Source: Streptomyces himalayensis subsp. himalayensis
GTDB taxonomy: Bacteria > Actinomycetota > Actinomycetes > Streptomycetales > Streptomycetaceae
DNA length: 64,000 nucleotides
Reading direction: 5' to 3'
Assembly (NCBI RefSeq): GCF_013778455.1
Contig: NZ_JACEHE010000014.1
Coordinates: 186,001 to 250,000, forward strand
Position numbers and translations under genes: made by a program. The notes beneath the pieces are model-generated. The model was not told where the DNA came from and did no database searches. It saw only the letters and a list, made by a program, of their open reading frames with translations. Shown one piece after another: positions 1 through 10,000 of the stretch; position 1 is the first letter of the stretch, and each line of letters begins with the position of its first letter.

Positions 1-754
1 GCGGCTCGGGGTGCCGATCGTGGTGCACGAGGCCAACGCCCGCCCTGGCCTCGCCAACAAGATCGGCTCGCGGTACGCGGCCCAGGTCGCCGTCTCCACG
101 CCGGACAGCAAGCTGCGCAATGCCAGGTATGTCGGCATCCCGCTGCGGCGCTCCATCGCCACGCTGGACCGCGCCGCCGTGCGTCCAGCGGCCCGCGCCG
201 CCTTCGGGCTCGACCCCAACCTGCCGACGCTGCTCGTCTCCGGCGGCTCGCAGGGCGCCCGCCGCCTCAACGAGGTCGTGCAGCGCGTCGCCCCGTTCCT
301 CCAGCAGTCCGGCATCCAGGTGCTGCACGTGGTCGGCCCCAAGAACGAACTGCCGCATGTGGACAACATGCCGGGAATGCCGCCCTACATCCCGGTACCG
401 TACGTGGACCGGATGGACCTCGCGTACGCCGCGGCGGACATGATGCTCTGCCGCGCGGGCGCGATGACCGTCGCCGAGCTGTCCGCCGTCGGGCTTCCGG
501 CCGCATACGTCCCGCTGCCCATCGGCAACGGAGAGCAGCGGCTCAACGCCCAGCCGGTGGTCAAGGCGGGCGGCGGGCTCCTCGTCGACGACGCCGAGCT
601 CACGCCCGAGTGGGTGCAGGGCAACGTCCTGCCGGTGCTGGCGGACCCGCACCGGCTGTACGAGATGTCCCGCGCCGCCGCCGAGTTCGGCCGCCGGGAC
701 GCCGACGAGTTGCTGGTCGGCATGGTGTACGAGGCGATCGCCTCGCGCCGCTAG
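1..754 (+). CDS. murG: MurG, UDP-GlcNAc:lipid I N-acetylglucosaminyltransferase (5' truncated)
   Basis: MurG transfers GlcNAc to undecaprenyl-PP-MurNAc-pentapeptide on the inner face of the membrane, making lipid II. The visible frame opens at base 2, and about 250 C-terminal residues of a family of roughly 360 are present, so the N-terminal acceptor domain is cut by the window edge. The nucleotide-sugar domain is complete: the glycine-rich GGSQGARRLN, then RAGAMTVAEL, then the UDP-GlcNAc-contacting PLPIGNGEQRLNA. Its position directly before ftsQ and ftsZ is the standard actinobacterial division-cluster order. The stop TAG is at 752-754, 34 bases before ftsQ, which suggests co-transcription. 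Identity is secure; only the start is unseen. Confidence 0.96.
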   Translation, partial: RLGVPIVVHEANARPGLANKIGSRYAAQVAVSTPDSKLRNARYVGIPLRRSIATLDRAAVRPAARAAFGLDPNLPTLLVSGGSQGARRLNEVVQRVAPFLQQSGIQVLHVVGPKNELPHVDNMPGMPPYIPVPYVDRMDLAYAAADMMLCRAGAMTVAELSAVGLPAAYVPLPIGNGEQRLNAQPVVKAGGGLLVDDAELTPEWVQGNVLPVLADPHRLYEMSRAAAEFGRRDADELLVGMVYEAIASRR

Positions 755-788
755 GGCACTGCGCGCATGTGACAGAAGGCAGGGGAGC

Positions 789-1589
789 GTGGCCGGAGCG
801 ACTACCGCCGAGCATGGTGAATGGCAGCCGCCGGCGTCCGGCCCGCCCCTGCCACCGGGGCCCGGCGGCAGGCCGCGGCTCCGGGTGCGACGTCTCCGTG
901 TCCTGATCCTGCTGATCGTCGTCGTCGCCCTGCTCGGTGCGGGAGCCGTCTGGGTGCTCTACGGCTCGCAGTGGCTGCGCGTCGAGAAGGTCACCACCTC
1001 GGGCACGCAGGTCCTGACGCCCGGAGCGGTGCGCGAAGCAGCCGCTGTTCCGGTCGGCTCGCCGTTGATTTCAGTCGACACCGATGCGATTGAGGATCGG
1101 TTGCGCCGGAAATTGCCCCGAATTGACTCGGTTGATGTCGTCCGTTCCTGGCCGCATGGAATCGCACTCAAAGTGACCGAACGCAAGCCGGTACTCCTTA
1201 TCAAAAAGGACGAAAAGTTCATCGAAGTGGACGCCGAAGGGGTCCGATTCGCTACCGTCGGCAACGCCCCCAAGGGCATCCCGATGCTGGAATTGACGGC
1301 GGATCAGTCGGCGAGCAGACAGCGCTTCGGAGCGGAGCGTCTCGTGCGGGAGGCGGTACGGGTCGCCGGCGACGTCCCGGCCGCGGTGGCCCGCATCACC
1401 CGGATCGTCAAGGTCCGTACGTATGACTCCATCTCGCTGGAGTTGACAGGCGATCGCACCGTCGCCTGGGGGAGCAGTGAGCGGGGGCGCGCGAAGGCTG
1501 CCACACTCTCCGCCCTGATGAAAGCAGCCCCGGGGGCCCGGCACTTCGACGTCAGCGTTCCCACCGCCCCTTCCTTGTCAGGGAGTTGA
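789..1589 (+). CDS. ftsQ: FtsQ/DivIB cell-division protein
   Basis: Bitopic divisome protein that links FtsL/DivIC and FtsW/FtsI to the septum; in Streptomyces it is needed for efficient sporulation septation. The 266-aa product has a proline-rich cytoplasmic tail (about residues 1-37), one membrane helix (about 38-58) and an external POTRA domain (about 64-133: VEKVTTSGTQ...WPHGIALKVTERKP) followed by the FtsQ beta domain. The GTG at 789 follows an AGGGGAG Shine-Dalgarno and leaves 34 bases after murG. Codons between about 1055 and 1290 use many A/T third positions (att, gat, gaa, aaa), unlike the flanking sequence. The gene ends 285 bases before ftsZ, which has its own regulatory region. 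Confidence 0.95.
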   Translation: MAGATTAEHGEWQPPASGPPLPPGPGGRPRLRVRRLRVLILLIVVVALLGAGAVWVLYGSQWLRVEKVTTSGTQVLTPGAVREAAAVPVGSPLISVDTDAIEDRLRRKLPRIDSVDVVRSWPHGIALKVTERKPVLLIKKDEKFIEVDAEGVRFATVGNAPKGIPMLELTADQSASRQRFGAERLVREAVRVAGDVPAAVARITRIVKVRTYDSISLELTGDRTVAWGSSERGRAKAATLSALMKAAPGARHFDVSVPTAPSLSGS

Positions 1590-1637
1590 CGGACGTCGTC
1601 GCAGGCCAGCACCCTGGTTGTTCATCGCTATGGGTGA

Positions 1638-1650
1638 TCACATAGGGTGA
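1638..1650 (+). promoter_or_regulatory. BldD-like box upstream of ftsZ
   Basis: TCACATAGGGTGA fits the published BldD consensus TNACNCWGNGTNA at every fixed position but one (T for the first inner C). BldD-(c-di-GMP) represses sporulation genes during vegetative growth, and the ftsZ promoter region is a known BldD target in Streptomyces. The site lies 237-225 bases before the ftsZ start, just after ftsQ. The motif match is seen directly; binding is inferred. Confidence 0.6.
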
Positions 1651-1754
1651 AAAGAAAAACGGGAGGTTCGGCGTGTTCGTTGAACGTGCGCCACTTGTCG
1701 ACTTAGTGTCCTGTTCGTAAGGGTCAAACGAAAACCAGCAACAGGCACACGGGT

Positions 1755-1779
1755 AACCCTAAACTTCAGGCTTAGGGTT
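1755..1779 (+). promoter_or_regulatory. Inverted repeat in the ftsZ promoter region
   Basis: AACCCTAA and TTAGGGTT are perfect 8-base arms separated by 9 bases. The repeat lies about 95-120 bases before the ftsZ GTG, in a relatively AT-rich 285-base spacer where developmentally controlled ftsZ promoters are known in Streptomyces. It could be an operator or a transcript hairpin; no run of T follows, so it does not look like a terminator. A GACAC pentamer, the WhiA core motif, is at 1854-1858, but five bases is weak evidence. Confidence 0.4.
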
Positions 1780-1874
1780 CGGGTCGGCGTTCGGACCGTC
1801 CCATTCGGCATCAGTCGTCGGATCGCAGCACTCGCGAGGCGGCGACACGTAACTCGAGGCGAGAGGCCTTCGAC

Positions 1875-3068
<1,194 letters not shown>

Positions 3069-3086
3069 CGGACCGGACACGCTGAA

Positions 3087-3815
3087 GTGATAGGACAGCA
3101 CGACATCGTGGGCGGCGCCCACTTCGCCTTCACCGACAGGTGGGGCGGGGTGAGCGCCGCTCCGTACGAGGAGCTCAATCTCGGCGGTGCGGTCGGCGAC
3201 GACCCCGACGCCGTACGCACCAACCGCGAACTGGCGGCCAAGTCGCTCGGGCTCGATCCTGCTGGTGTGGTGTGGATGAACCAGGTGCACGGGGCCGACG
3301 TCGCCGTGGTCGACGGGCCATGGGACACGTCCCCGCTGCCGTCGGTCGACGCGATCGTCACCGTCCGGCGCGGCCTCGCACTCGCCGTACTCACCGCGGA
3401 CTGCGTCCCGGTCCTGCTGGCTGACCCGGTCGCCGGAATCGCGGCCGCCGCCCACGCCGGACGGCCGGGCATGGTGGCCGGGGTGGTCCCCGCCGCCGTC
3501 GAGGCGATGGTGAAGCTGGGCGCCGAGCCGGACCGCATCACCGCCCGTACCGGCCCCGCGGTCTGCGGGCGCTGCTACGAAGTGCCCGACGTGATGCGGA
3601 CCGAAGTCGCCGCCGTCGAACCGGTGGCGTACTCCGAGACGAGTTGGGGCACCCCCGCGGTCGACGTGACCGCCGGTGTGCATGCACAGCTCGAGCGGCT
3701 CGGGGTGCGCGACCTGGAGCAGGCGCCGGTGTGCACGCTCGAGTCGGGCGACCACTTCTCGTACCGCCGCGACCGCACCACCGGGCGGCTCGCGGGCTAT
3801 GTCTGGCTGGACTGA
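3087..3815 (+). CDS. pgeF: PgeF/YlmD/YfiH-family purine nucleoside phosphorylase (laccase-domain protein)
   Basis: Member of the DUF152 'polyphenol oxidase' family. Characterised homologues are zinc enzymes with purine nucleoside phosphorylase/adenosine deaminase activity, and E. coli PgeF also corrects misincorporation of L-Ser into peptidoglycan precursors. Metal-binding landmarks are present: MNQVHGADVAVVD (His), LTADCVPVLLAD (Cys) and AAAHAGRPGMVAGV (His). Length 242 aa is normal. The start is GTG 3087, 18 bases after ftsZ; the Shine-Dalgarno is poor (GCTGAAG). Its TGA overlaps the next gene's ATG by one base, so the two are translationally linked. The precise role beside ftsZ is unsettled. 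Confidence 0.88.
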   Translation: MIGQHDIVGGAHFAFTDRWGGVSAAPYEELNLGGAVGDDPDAVRTNRELAAKSLGLDPAGVVWMNQVHGADVAVVDGPWDTSPLPSVDAIVTVRRGLALAVLTADCVPVLLADPVAGIAAAAHAGRPGMVAGVVPAAVEAMVKLGAEPDRITARTGPAVCGRCYEVPDVMRTEVAAVEPVAYSETSWGTPAVDVTAGVHAQLERLGVRDLEQAPVCTLESGDHFSYRRDRTTGRLAGYVWLD

Positions 3816-4540
3816 TGGGCATGACGGACCGTAAGGCTCAACTCGCCGCGAATCTGGCGAAAGTCGAGGCGCGTATCGACGCGGCGTGCGCGGCGGCGGG
3901 CCGCAAACGCGAAGAAGTGACCCTGATCGTGGTCACCAAGACCTATCCGGCGAGCGACGTGCGGATCCTGTCGGAACTCGGTGTGCGGCACGTGGCCGAG
4001 AACCGCGACCAGGACGCCGCCCCGAAGGCCGCCGCATGCTCGGATCTGCCTCTTGCATGGCACTTTGTCGGCCAGTTGCAGACCAACAAGGTCCGTTCTG
4101 TGGTCGGTTATGCCGATGTGGTGCAGTCCGTCGACCGTTCCCGGCTTGTCACGGCGCTCTCGAAGGAGGCCGCCCGGGCCCAGCGTGAAGTCGGCTGTCT
4201 CATCCAGGTCGCGCTCGACGCGGACGAGAGCGGCCGGGGGGCGCGGGGCGGCGTGGGGCCGGGCGGAATCGAAGAGTTGGCCGACCTCGTTGCGGGCGCG
4301 CCCGGGCTCCGGCTCGAGGGACTGATGACGGTCGCGCCGCTCACCGGACCGTACGCGGGCCGCCAACGCGCTGCGTTCGACCGGCTGATGGAATTGGCAA
4401 CCCTCGTGCGCCGGAGTCATCCGGCTGCGAACATGGTGTCAGCAGGGATGAGTGCGGACCTCGAACAGGCCGTGGCGGCCGGGGCGACACATGTGCGCGT
4501 CGGTACGGCGGTACTCGGAGTCCGACCCAGGCTCGGGTAA
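3815..4540 (+). CDS. YlmE/YggS-family PLP homeostasis protein
   Basis: Cytosolic pyridoxal-phosphate-binding protein with an alanine-racemase-like TIM barrel and no known catalytic activity; YggS/PLPBP homologues buffer PLP and affect amino-acid pools. Landmarks are the PLP-lysine segment LIVVTKTYPASDVRIL, AENRDQDAAPKAAA (the usual GENxxQE region, here divergent), WHFVGQLQTNKVR, and SAGMSADLEQAVAAGATHVRVG at the phosphate end. The start is ATG 3815, overlapping the pgeF stop; ATG 3821, two codons on, is equally plausible. Either gives about 240 aa, normal for the family. It sits in the conserved ftsZ-sepF interval. Confidence 0.9.
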   Translation: MGMTDRKAQLAANLAKVEARIDAACAAAGRKREEVTLIVVTKTYPASDVRILSELGVRHVAENRDQDAAPKAAACSDLPLAWHFVGQLQTNKVRSVVGYADVVQSVDRSRLVTALSKEAARAQREVGCLIQVALDADESGRGARGGVGPGGIEELADLVAGAPGLRLEGLMTVAPLTGPYAGRQRAAFDRLMELATLVRRSHPAANMVSAGMSADLEQAVAAGATHVRVGTAVLGVRPRLG

Positions 4541-4677
4541 CGTCGCCAAGAAGTCGGACCACAGCAGAAAATATGGTCATTCCCGCCGATAGCGGGGCGG
4601 ACTTGTGGATCGCGGGCACTTGGTTGGCGTCAGCCGATCCACCACGCCGATCCACCACAGAGCGGAGGATTCAGAGC

Positions 4678-5298
4678 ATGGCCGGCGCGATGCGCAAGAT
4701 GGCGGTCTACCTCGGCCTCGTGGAGGACGATGGGTACGACGGCCGGGGCTTCGACCCTGACGACGACTTCGAGCCCGAACTGGACCCGGAGCCCGAGCGC
4801 GACCGTCGGCGGCATGAGCCGCCGCACCAGTCGCACCAGCCCCAAAGGGAAGAATCGGTACGAGTAGTACAACCTCCGGCACAACGGGAACCGGTCGCGA
4901 TTCCGGCAGAAGCGGCGCGTCCGGCACGAATTGCCCCCGTGTCATCCATCACACCTGAACGTCAGAGCCTGGAGAAGAACGCGCCGGTGATCATGCCCAA
5001 GGTTGTGTCCGAGAGGGAGCCCTACCGCATCACCACACTGCACCCGCGGACCTACAACGAGGCCCGTACCATCGGGGAACACTTCCGTGAGGGCACCCCG
5101 GTGATCATGAATCTGACAGAGATGGACGACACGGATGCGAAGCGACTTGTCGACTTTGCCGCGGGTCTGGTCTTCGGTCTTCATGGCAGTATCGAGCGCG
5201 TGACGCAGAAGGTGTTCCTGTTGTCGCCTGCTAACGTCGATGTCACGGCGGAGGACAAGGCCCGCATCGCAGAGGGCGGGTTCTTCAACCAGAGCTGA
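4678..5298 (+). CDS. sepF: SepF, FtsZ membrane anchor
   Basis: SepF polymerises into arcs, binds the FtsZ tail and tethers it to the membrane; Actinobacteria lack FtsA, so SepF is the main anchor. The 206-aa protein begins with a short amphipathic membrane-targeting helix (MAGAMRKMAVYLGLVEDD), continues with an acidic, proline/glutamine-rich linker (about 20-115) and ends in the conserved core: SEREPYRITTLHPRTYNEA...EMDDTDAKRLVDFAAGLVFG...FLLSPANVDV. ATG 4678 was chosen because GGAGGA lies 10 bases upstream and this N-terminus matches the family; the frame is open farther upstream. The preceding 137 bases show no gene and may hold a promoter. Confidence 0.96.
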   Translation: MAGAMRKMAVYLGLVEDDGYDGRGFDPDDDFEPELDPEPERDRRRHEPPHQSHQPQREESVRVVQPPAQREPVAIPAEAARPARIAPVSSITPERQSLEKNAPVIMPKVVSEREPYRITTLHPRTYNEARTIGEHFREGTPVIMNLTEMDDTDAKRLVDFAAGLVFGLHGSIERVTQKVFLLSPANVDVTAEDKARIAEGGFFNQS

Positions 5299-5346
5299 GA
5301 CGCAGGCCGACACGAGGCACGAAACAGGGGAGAGGGAAGCACGGTC

Positions 5347-5631
5347 ATGAGCGTGGTCTTGGACGTTCTCTACATCGCGCTGATGTGTTTCCTCATCGTG
5401 CTCATTTTCCGGTTGGTCATGGACTACGTCTTCCAGTTCGCCCGCTCGTGGCAACCCGGCAAGGCGATGGTGGTCGTTCTGGAGGCCACCTACACTGTCA
5501 CCGATCCACCGCTGAAGCTTCTGCGGCGGTTCATTCCGCCGCTGCGTCTCGGGGGCGTGGCGCTCGACCTGTCCTTCTTCGTCCTGATGATCATCGTCTA
5601 CATCCTGATCTCCATCGTGAGCCGGCTGTGA
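5347..5631 (+). CDS. YlmG/YggT-family small membrane protein
   Basis: A 94-aa protein with two hydrophobic helices (about residues 3-28 and 70-92) separated by an amphipathic segment containing the family motif PPLKLLRRFIPPLR. YggT/YlmG proteins are conserved in bacteria and chloroplasts, where they affect nucleoid or thylakoid organisation and osmotic tolerance; the molecular role is unknown. The gene starts at ATG 5347 after GGGGAGAGGGAAG and lies between sepF and divIVA, the standard order, 46 bases before divIVA. Co-transcription with sepF and divIVA is likely. Confidence 0.9.
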   Translation: MSVVLDVLYIALMCFLIVLIFRLVMDYVFQFARSWQPGKAMVVVLEATYTVTDPPLKLLRRFIPPLRLGGVALDLSFFVLMIIVYILISIVSRL

Positions 5632-5677
5632 ACGATACGGTCTTGCCGAATGCCGACGACTACGTTGAGGTGAAGAG

Positions 5678-6772
5678 ATGCCGTTGACCCCCGAGGACGT
5701 GCGGAACAAGCAGTTCACGACCGTCCGCCTCCGAGAAGGCTATGACGAGGACGAGGTCGATGCCTTCCTCGACGAGGTCGAAGCCGAGCTGACCCGCCTG
5801 CTCCGGGAGAACGAGGACCTGCGCGCCAAACTGGCCGCCGCGACGCGGGCCGCTGCCCAGAACCAGCAGCAGGCCATGCGGAAGCCGCCCGAGCAGCAGG
5901 ATCGTCCCGGCGCTCCGGTACCCGCTGCCATATCTGGACCGCCGGTGCCGCCGCAGCAGCAGCACCCGCAGCATCAGCAGCACCAGATGGGCGGCCCGCC
6001 CCAGCTGCCCAGTGGCGCACCGCAGCTGCCCGCAGGTCCCGGTGGCCACGGCCCCGGCCCGGGTGGTCCCGGCCCGATGGGCCAGGGTCCGATGCAGGGG
6101 CAGATGGGCGGCCCGATGGGCGGCCCCATGGGCGGCCATGGGCCGCAGCTGCCGCAGCCCGGTCAGGGCCCCGGCGGTGACAGCGCCGCTCGCGTGCTGT
6201 CCCTTGCGCAGCAGACCGCCGACCAGGCGATCGCGGAGGCCCGTTCCGAGGCCAACAAGATCGTCGGCGAGGCGCGCAGCCGCGCCGAGGGCCTCGAGCG
6301 CGACGCGCGCGCCAAGGCGGACGCGCTTGAGCGGGACGCCCAGGAGAAGCACCGCGTGGCGATGGGCTCCCTCGAGTCCGCGCGCGCGACGCTGGAGCGC
6401 AAGGTCGAGGACCTGCGCGGCTTCGAGCGGGAGTACCGCACGCGTCTGAAGTCCTACCTGGAGTCGCAGCTGCGTCAGCTGGAGACCCAGGCCGACGACT
6501 CGCTGGCTCCGCCGCGGACCCCGGCGACGGCCTCTCTGCCGCCGTCCCCGGCGCCCTCCATGGCACCGGCCGGCGCGAGCGCCCCGTCGTACGGCGGCAA
6601 TCAGACGATGGGTGGCAACCCGTCGCCGGCCGGCCCCTCCTACGGCGGTCAGCAGCAGATGTCGCCCGCGATGACGCAGCCGATGGCGCCGGTGCGGCCG
6701 CAGGGGCCTTCGCCGATGCAGCAGGCTCCCTCGCCGATGCGTGGGTTCCTCATCGATGAGGACGACAACTGA
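5678..6772 (+). CDS. divIVA: DivIVA/Wag31 polar-growth coiled-coil protein
   Basis: DivIVA marks hyphal tips and new branch points and recruits the polarisome. The 364-aa product has the lipid-binding N-terminal domain (LTPEDVRNKQFTTVRLREGY, then a coiled coil to about residue 65), a long low-complexity P/Q/G/M/H linker (about 68-170), and a second coiled coil with heptad-like EARSEANKIVGEARSRAE...DALERDAQEKHRVAMG (about 185-275). A second P/S/G/M-rich tail ends in MRGFLIDEDDN. The long linker between two coiled coils is typical of Streptomyces and longer than in Mycobacterium Wag31. The Shine-Dalgarno GAGGTGAAGAG precedes ATG 5678. A strong terminator follows 38 bases after the stop and closes the division run. 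Confidence 0.97.
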   Translation: MPLTPEDVRNKQFTTVRLREGYDEDEVDAFLDEVEAELTRLLRENEDLRAKLAAATRAAAQNQQQAMRKPPEQQDRPGAPVPAAISGPPVPPQQQHPQHQQHQMGGPPQLPSGAPQLPAGPGGHGPGPGGPGPMGQGPMQGQMGGPMGGPMGGHGPQLPQPGQGPGGDSAARVLSLAQQTADQAIAEARSEANKIVGEARSRAEGLERDARAKADALERDAQEKHRVAMGSLESARATLERKVEDLRGFEREYRTRLKSYLESQLRQLETQADDSLAPPRTPATASLPPSPAPSMAPAGASAPSYGGNQTMGGNPSPAGPSYGGQQQMSPAMTQPMAPVRPQGPSPMQQAPSPMRGFLIDEDDN

Positions 6773-6810
6773 CGGCGGCGTGAGCAGGGCATAGGCGTCG
6801 GCAACGCTTC

Positions 6811-6851
6811 AAAGGGCCGGGCCCCCGGAGAATCCGGGGGCCCGGCCCTTT
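6811..6851 (+). terminator. Rho-independent-type terminator after divIVA
   Basis: Perfect 19-base arms, AAAGGGCCGGGCCCCCGGA at 6811-6829 and its complement at 6833-6851, with a 3-base loop. It lies 38 bases after divIVA and faces the ileS terminator across a 143-base spacer. That spacer contains four short CAGCGG(T/C)(T/C)A-type repeats at about 6910-6945 and no gene. Confidence 0.9.
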
Positions 6852-6994
6852 GGTGTGCGCTTCTGCCGCCGGGTTTCCACTGGCGTGGGGGCGGTCCCCG
6901 CCGTACCCACAGCGGTTACAGCGGTTACAGCGGTCACAGCGGCTACAGCGCAGCTGCGCGACAGGTACAAGCAGGTGTGCGACGGTACAAAACG

Positions 6995-7040
6995 CCGAAG
7001 GGCCCGGCGCCCAAGATTCTTTGGGTACCGGGCCCTTCGG
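6995..7040 (-). terminator. Terminator after ileS
   Basis: CCGAAGGGCCCGG (6995-7007) pairs with CCGGGCCCTTCGG (7028-7040), extended by CCCAA/TTGGG inside the stem. It sits 21 bases beyond the ileS stop on the minus strand, so ileS and divIVA converge on two separate hairpins. Confidence 0.85.
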
Positions 7041-7061
7041 TCGCCCGTCGGGGCGTGCGGC

Positions 7062-10000
7062 CTACGCCTTGCGGAGGCGGAACGTCAGGGTAAGCGACTC
7101 GTCCGTGAACGGCTCGCCGTACGTGGCGTCCGGCTCGCCCTGGGCGAAGTCCGTCGCGAGGACCTCGTCCGCGATGAGCGACGCGTGCTCGGACAGGGCG
7201 GTGACGGCCGCCGGGTCCGTCGCCGTCCAGCGCAGGGCGATACGGTCCGCGACGTCCAGGCCGCTGTTCTTGCGGGCCTCCTGGATCAGGCGGATCGCGT
7301 CACGGGCGAGGCCCGCCCGGCGCAGCTCCTCCGTGATCTCCAGGTCCAGCGCGACCGTGGCACCCGCGTCCGAGGCGACCGACCAGCCCTCGCGCGGAGT
7401 CTCGGTGATGATCACCTCGTCCGGAGCCAGCGTCACGGTCTCGCCGTCGACCTCGACCGATGCCGTGCCCTCACGCAGAGCGAGGGACAGCGCGGCCGCG
7501 TCGGCGTTCGCGATGGCCTTGGCGACCGCCTGGACGCCCTTGCCGAAACGCTTGCCCAGCGCACGGAAGTTGGCCTTGGAGGTCGTGTCCACCAGCGAGC
7601 CCCCGACCTCCGAAAGAGAGGCCAGCGCGGAGACGTTGAGCTCCTCGGTGATCTGGGTGTGGAGCTCGGGGGAGAGGGACTCGAAGCCCGCGGCCGCGAC
7701 CAGCGCGCGGGACAGCGGCTGACGGGTCTTCACGCCCGACTCGGCGCGCGTCGCCCGGCCCAGCTCCACCAAGCGTCGCACCAGCACCATCTGCTTCGAC
7801 AGCTCCGGGTCGATCGCGGACAGGTCCGCCTCCGGCCAGGAGGAGAGGTGCACCGACTCGGGCGCGCCAGGCGTCACCGGCACGACCAGGTCCTGCCACA
7901 CCCGCTCGGTGATGAACGGAGTGAGCGGGGCCGTCAGTCGCGTGACCGTCTCGACGACCTCGTGCAGGGTGCGCAGCGCCGCCGCGTCGCCCTGCCAGAA
8001 GCGACGCCGGGACCGGCGTACGTACCAGTTCGACAGGTCGTCGACGAACGCCGACAGGAGCTTGCCGGCGCGCTGGGTGTCGTATGCCTCCAGGGACTGC
8101 GTGACCTGGTCGGTGAGCGCGTGCAGCTCGGACAGCAGCCAGCGGTCCAGGAGCGGGCGGTCGGCCGGGGCCGGGTCGGAGGCGGACGGCGTCCAGTTCG
8201 ACGTACGGGCGTAGAGCGCCTGGAAGGCGACCGTGTTCCAGTACGTGAGGAGGGTTTTCCTCACCACCTCCTGGATCGTGCCGTGGCCGACGCGGCGCGC
8301 CGCCCACGGGGAGCCGCCCGCCGCCATGAACCAGCGGACCGCGTCCGCGCCGTGCTGGTCCATCAGCGGGATCGGCTGCAGGATGTTGCCCAGGTGCTTG
8401 GACATCTTGCGGCCGTCCTCGGCGAGGATGTGGCCGAGGCACACCACGTTCTCGTACGACGACTTGTCGAAGACCAGCGTGCCGACCGCCATGAGGGTGT
8501 AGAACCACCCGCGCGTCTGGTCGATGGCCTCCGAGATGAACTGCGCGGGGTAGCGGCTCTCGAAGAGCTCCTTGTTCTTGTACGGGTAGCCCCACTGCGC
8601 GAACGGCATCGAGCCCGAGTCGTACCAGGCGTCGATGACCTCCGGGACGCGCGTCGCCGTCAGGCCGCAGCCGTCCTCCGGGCAGGGGAACGTGACCTCG
8701 TCGATGTACGGCCGGTGGGGGTCGAGGCCCGACTGGTCGGTGCCGGTCAGCTCCGTGAGCTCCGTGCGCGAGCCGACGCAGGTGAGGTGGCCTTCCGCGC
8801 AGCGCCAGATCGGCAGCGGAGTGCCCCAGTAGCGGTTGCGCGACAGCGCCCAGTCGATGTTGTTGTTCAGCCAGTCGCCGTAGCGGCCGTGCTTGACGGA
8901 GTCCGGGTACCAGTTGGTCTTCTCGTTCTCGGCGAGCAGGCGGTCCTTGACGGCCGTCGTGCGGATGTACCAGGACGGCTGCGCGTAGTAGAGAAGCGCC
9001 GTGTGGCAGCGCCAGCAGTGCGGGTAGCTGTGCTCGTACGGGAGGTGCTTGAGCAGCAGGCCGCGGTCCTGCAGGTCCTTGGTCAGGGCCTCGTCGGCCT
9101 TCTTGAAGAAGACGCCGCCGACGAGCGGCACGTCCTCCTCGAAGGTGCCGTCCGGGCGGACCGGGTTCACGACCGGCAGGCCGTACGCCCGGCAGACCTT
9201 GAGGTCGTCTTCACCGAAGGCCGGGGACTGGTGGACCAGACCCGTACCGTCCTCGGTCGTCACGTACTCGGCGTTGACCACGAAGTGGGCCGGGGCCGGG
9301 AACTCGACGAGCTCGAAGGGTCGCTGGTATGTCCAGCGCTCCATCTCGGCGCCGGTGAAGGTCTGGCCCGTCACCTCCCAGCCCTCGCCCAGGGACTTCG
9401 CGACGAGCGGCTCGGCGACGACCAGCTTCTCCTCGCCGTTCGTCGCGACGACGTACGTCACCTCGGGGTGCGCGGCGACCGCGGTGTTCGAGACCAGCGT
9501 CCAGGGCGTGGTCGTCCAGACCAGCAGCGCCGCCTCGCCCGCGAGCGGGCCGGAGGTGAGCGGGAAGCGGACGTAGACGGACGGGTCCACGACCGTCTCG
9601 TAGCCCTGGGCCAGCTCGTGGTCCGACAGGCCCGTGCCGCAGCGCGGGCACCAGGGGGCGACGCGGTGGTCCTGGACCAGCAGGCCCTTGTTGAAGATCT
9701 CCTTGAGCGACCACCAGACGGACTCCACGTACTCGGGGTCCATCGTCCAGTACGCGTCGTCGAGGTCGACCCAGTAGCCCATGCGGTTGGTGAGCTCGGT
9801 GAAGGCGTCGGTGTGGCGGGTCACGGACTCGCGGCACTTGGCGTTGAACTCGGCGATGCCGTACGCCTCGATGTCCTGCTTGCCGCTGAAGCCGAGCTCC
9901 TTCTCGACGGCCAGCTCGACCGGAAGGCCGTGGCAGTCCCAGCCGGCCTTGCGGGCCACGTGGTAGCCGCGCATGGTGCGGAAGCGCGGGAAGACGTCCT

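Noticed and set aside
1854..1858. GACAC as a WhiA site before ftsZ
   Set aside because: A five-base match is expected often by chance; noted only in passing.
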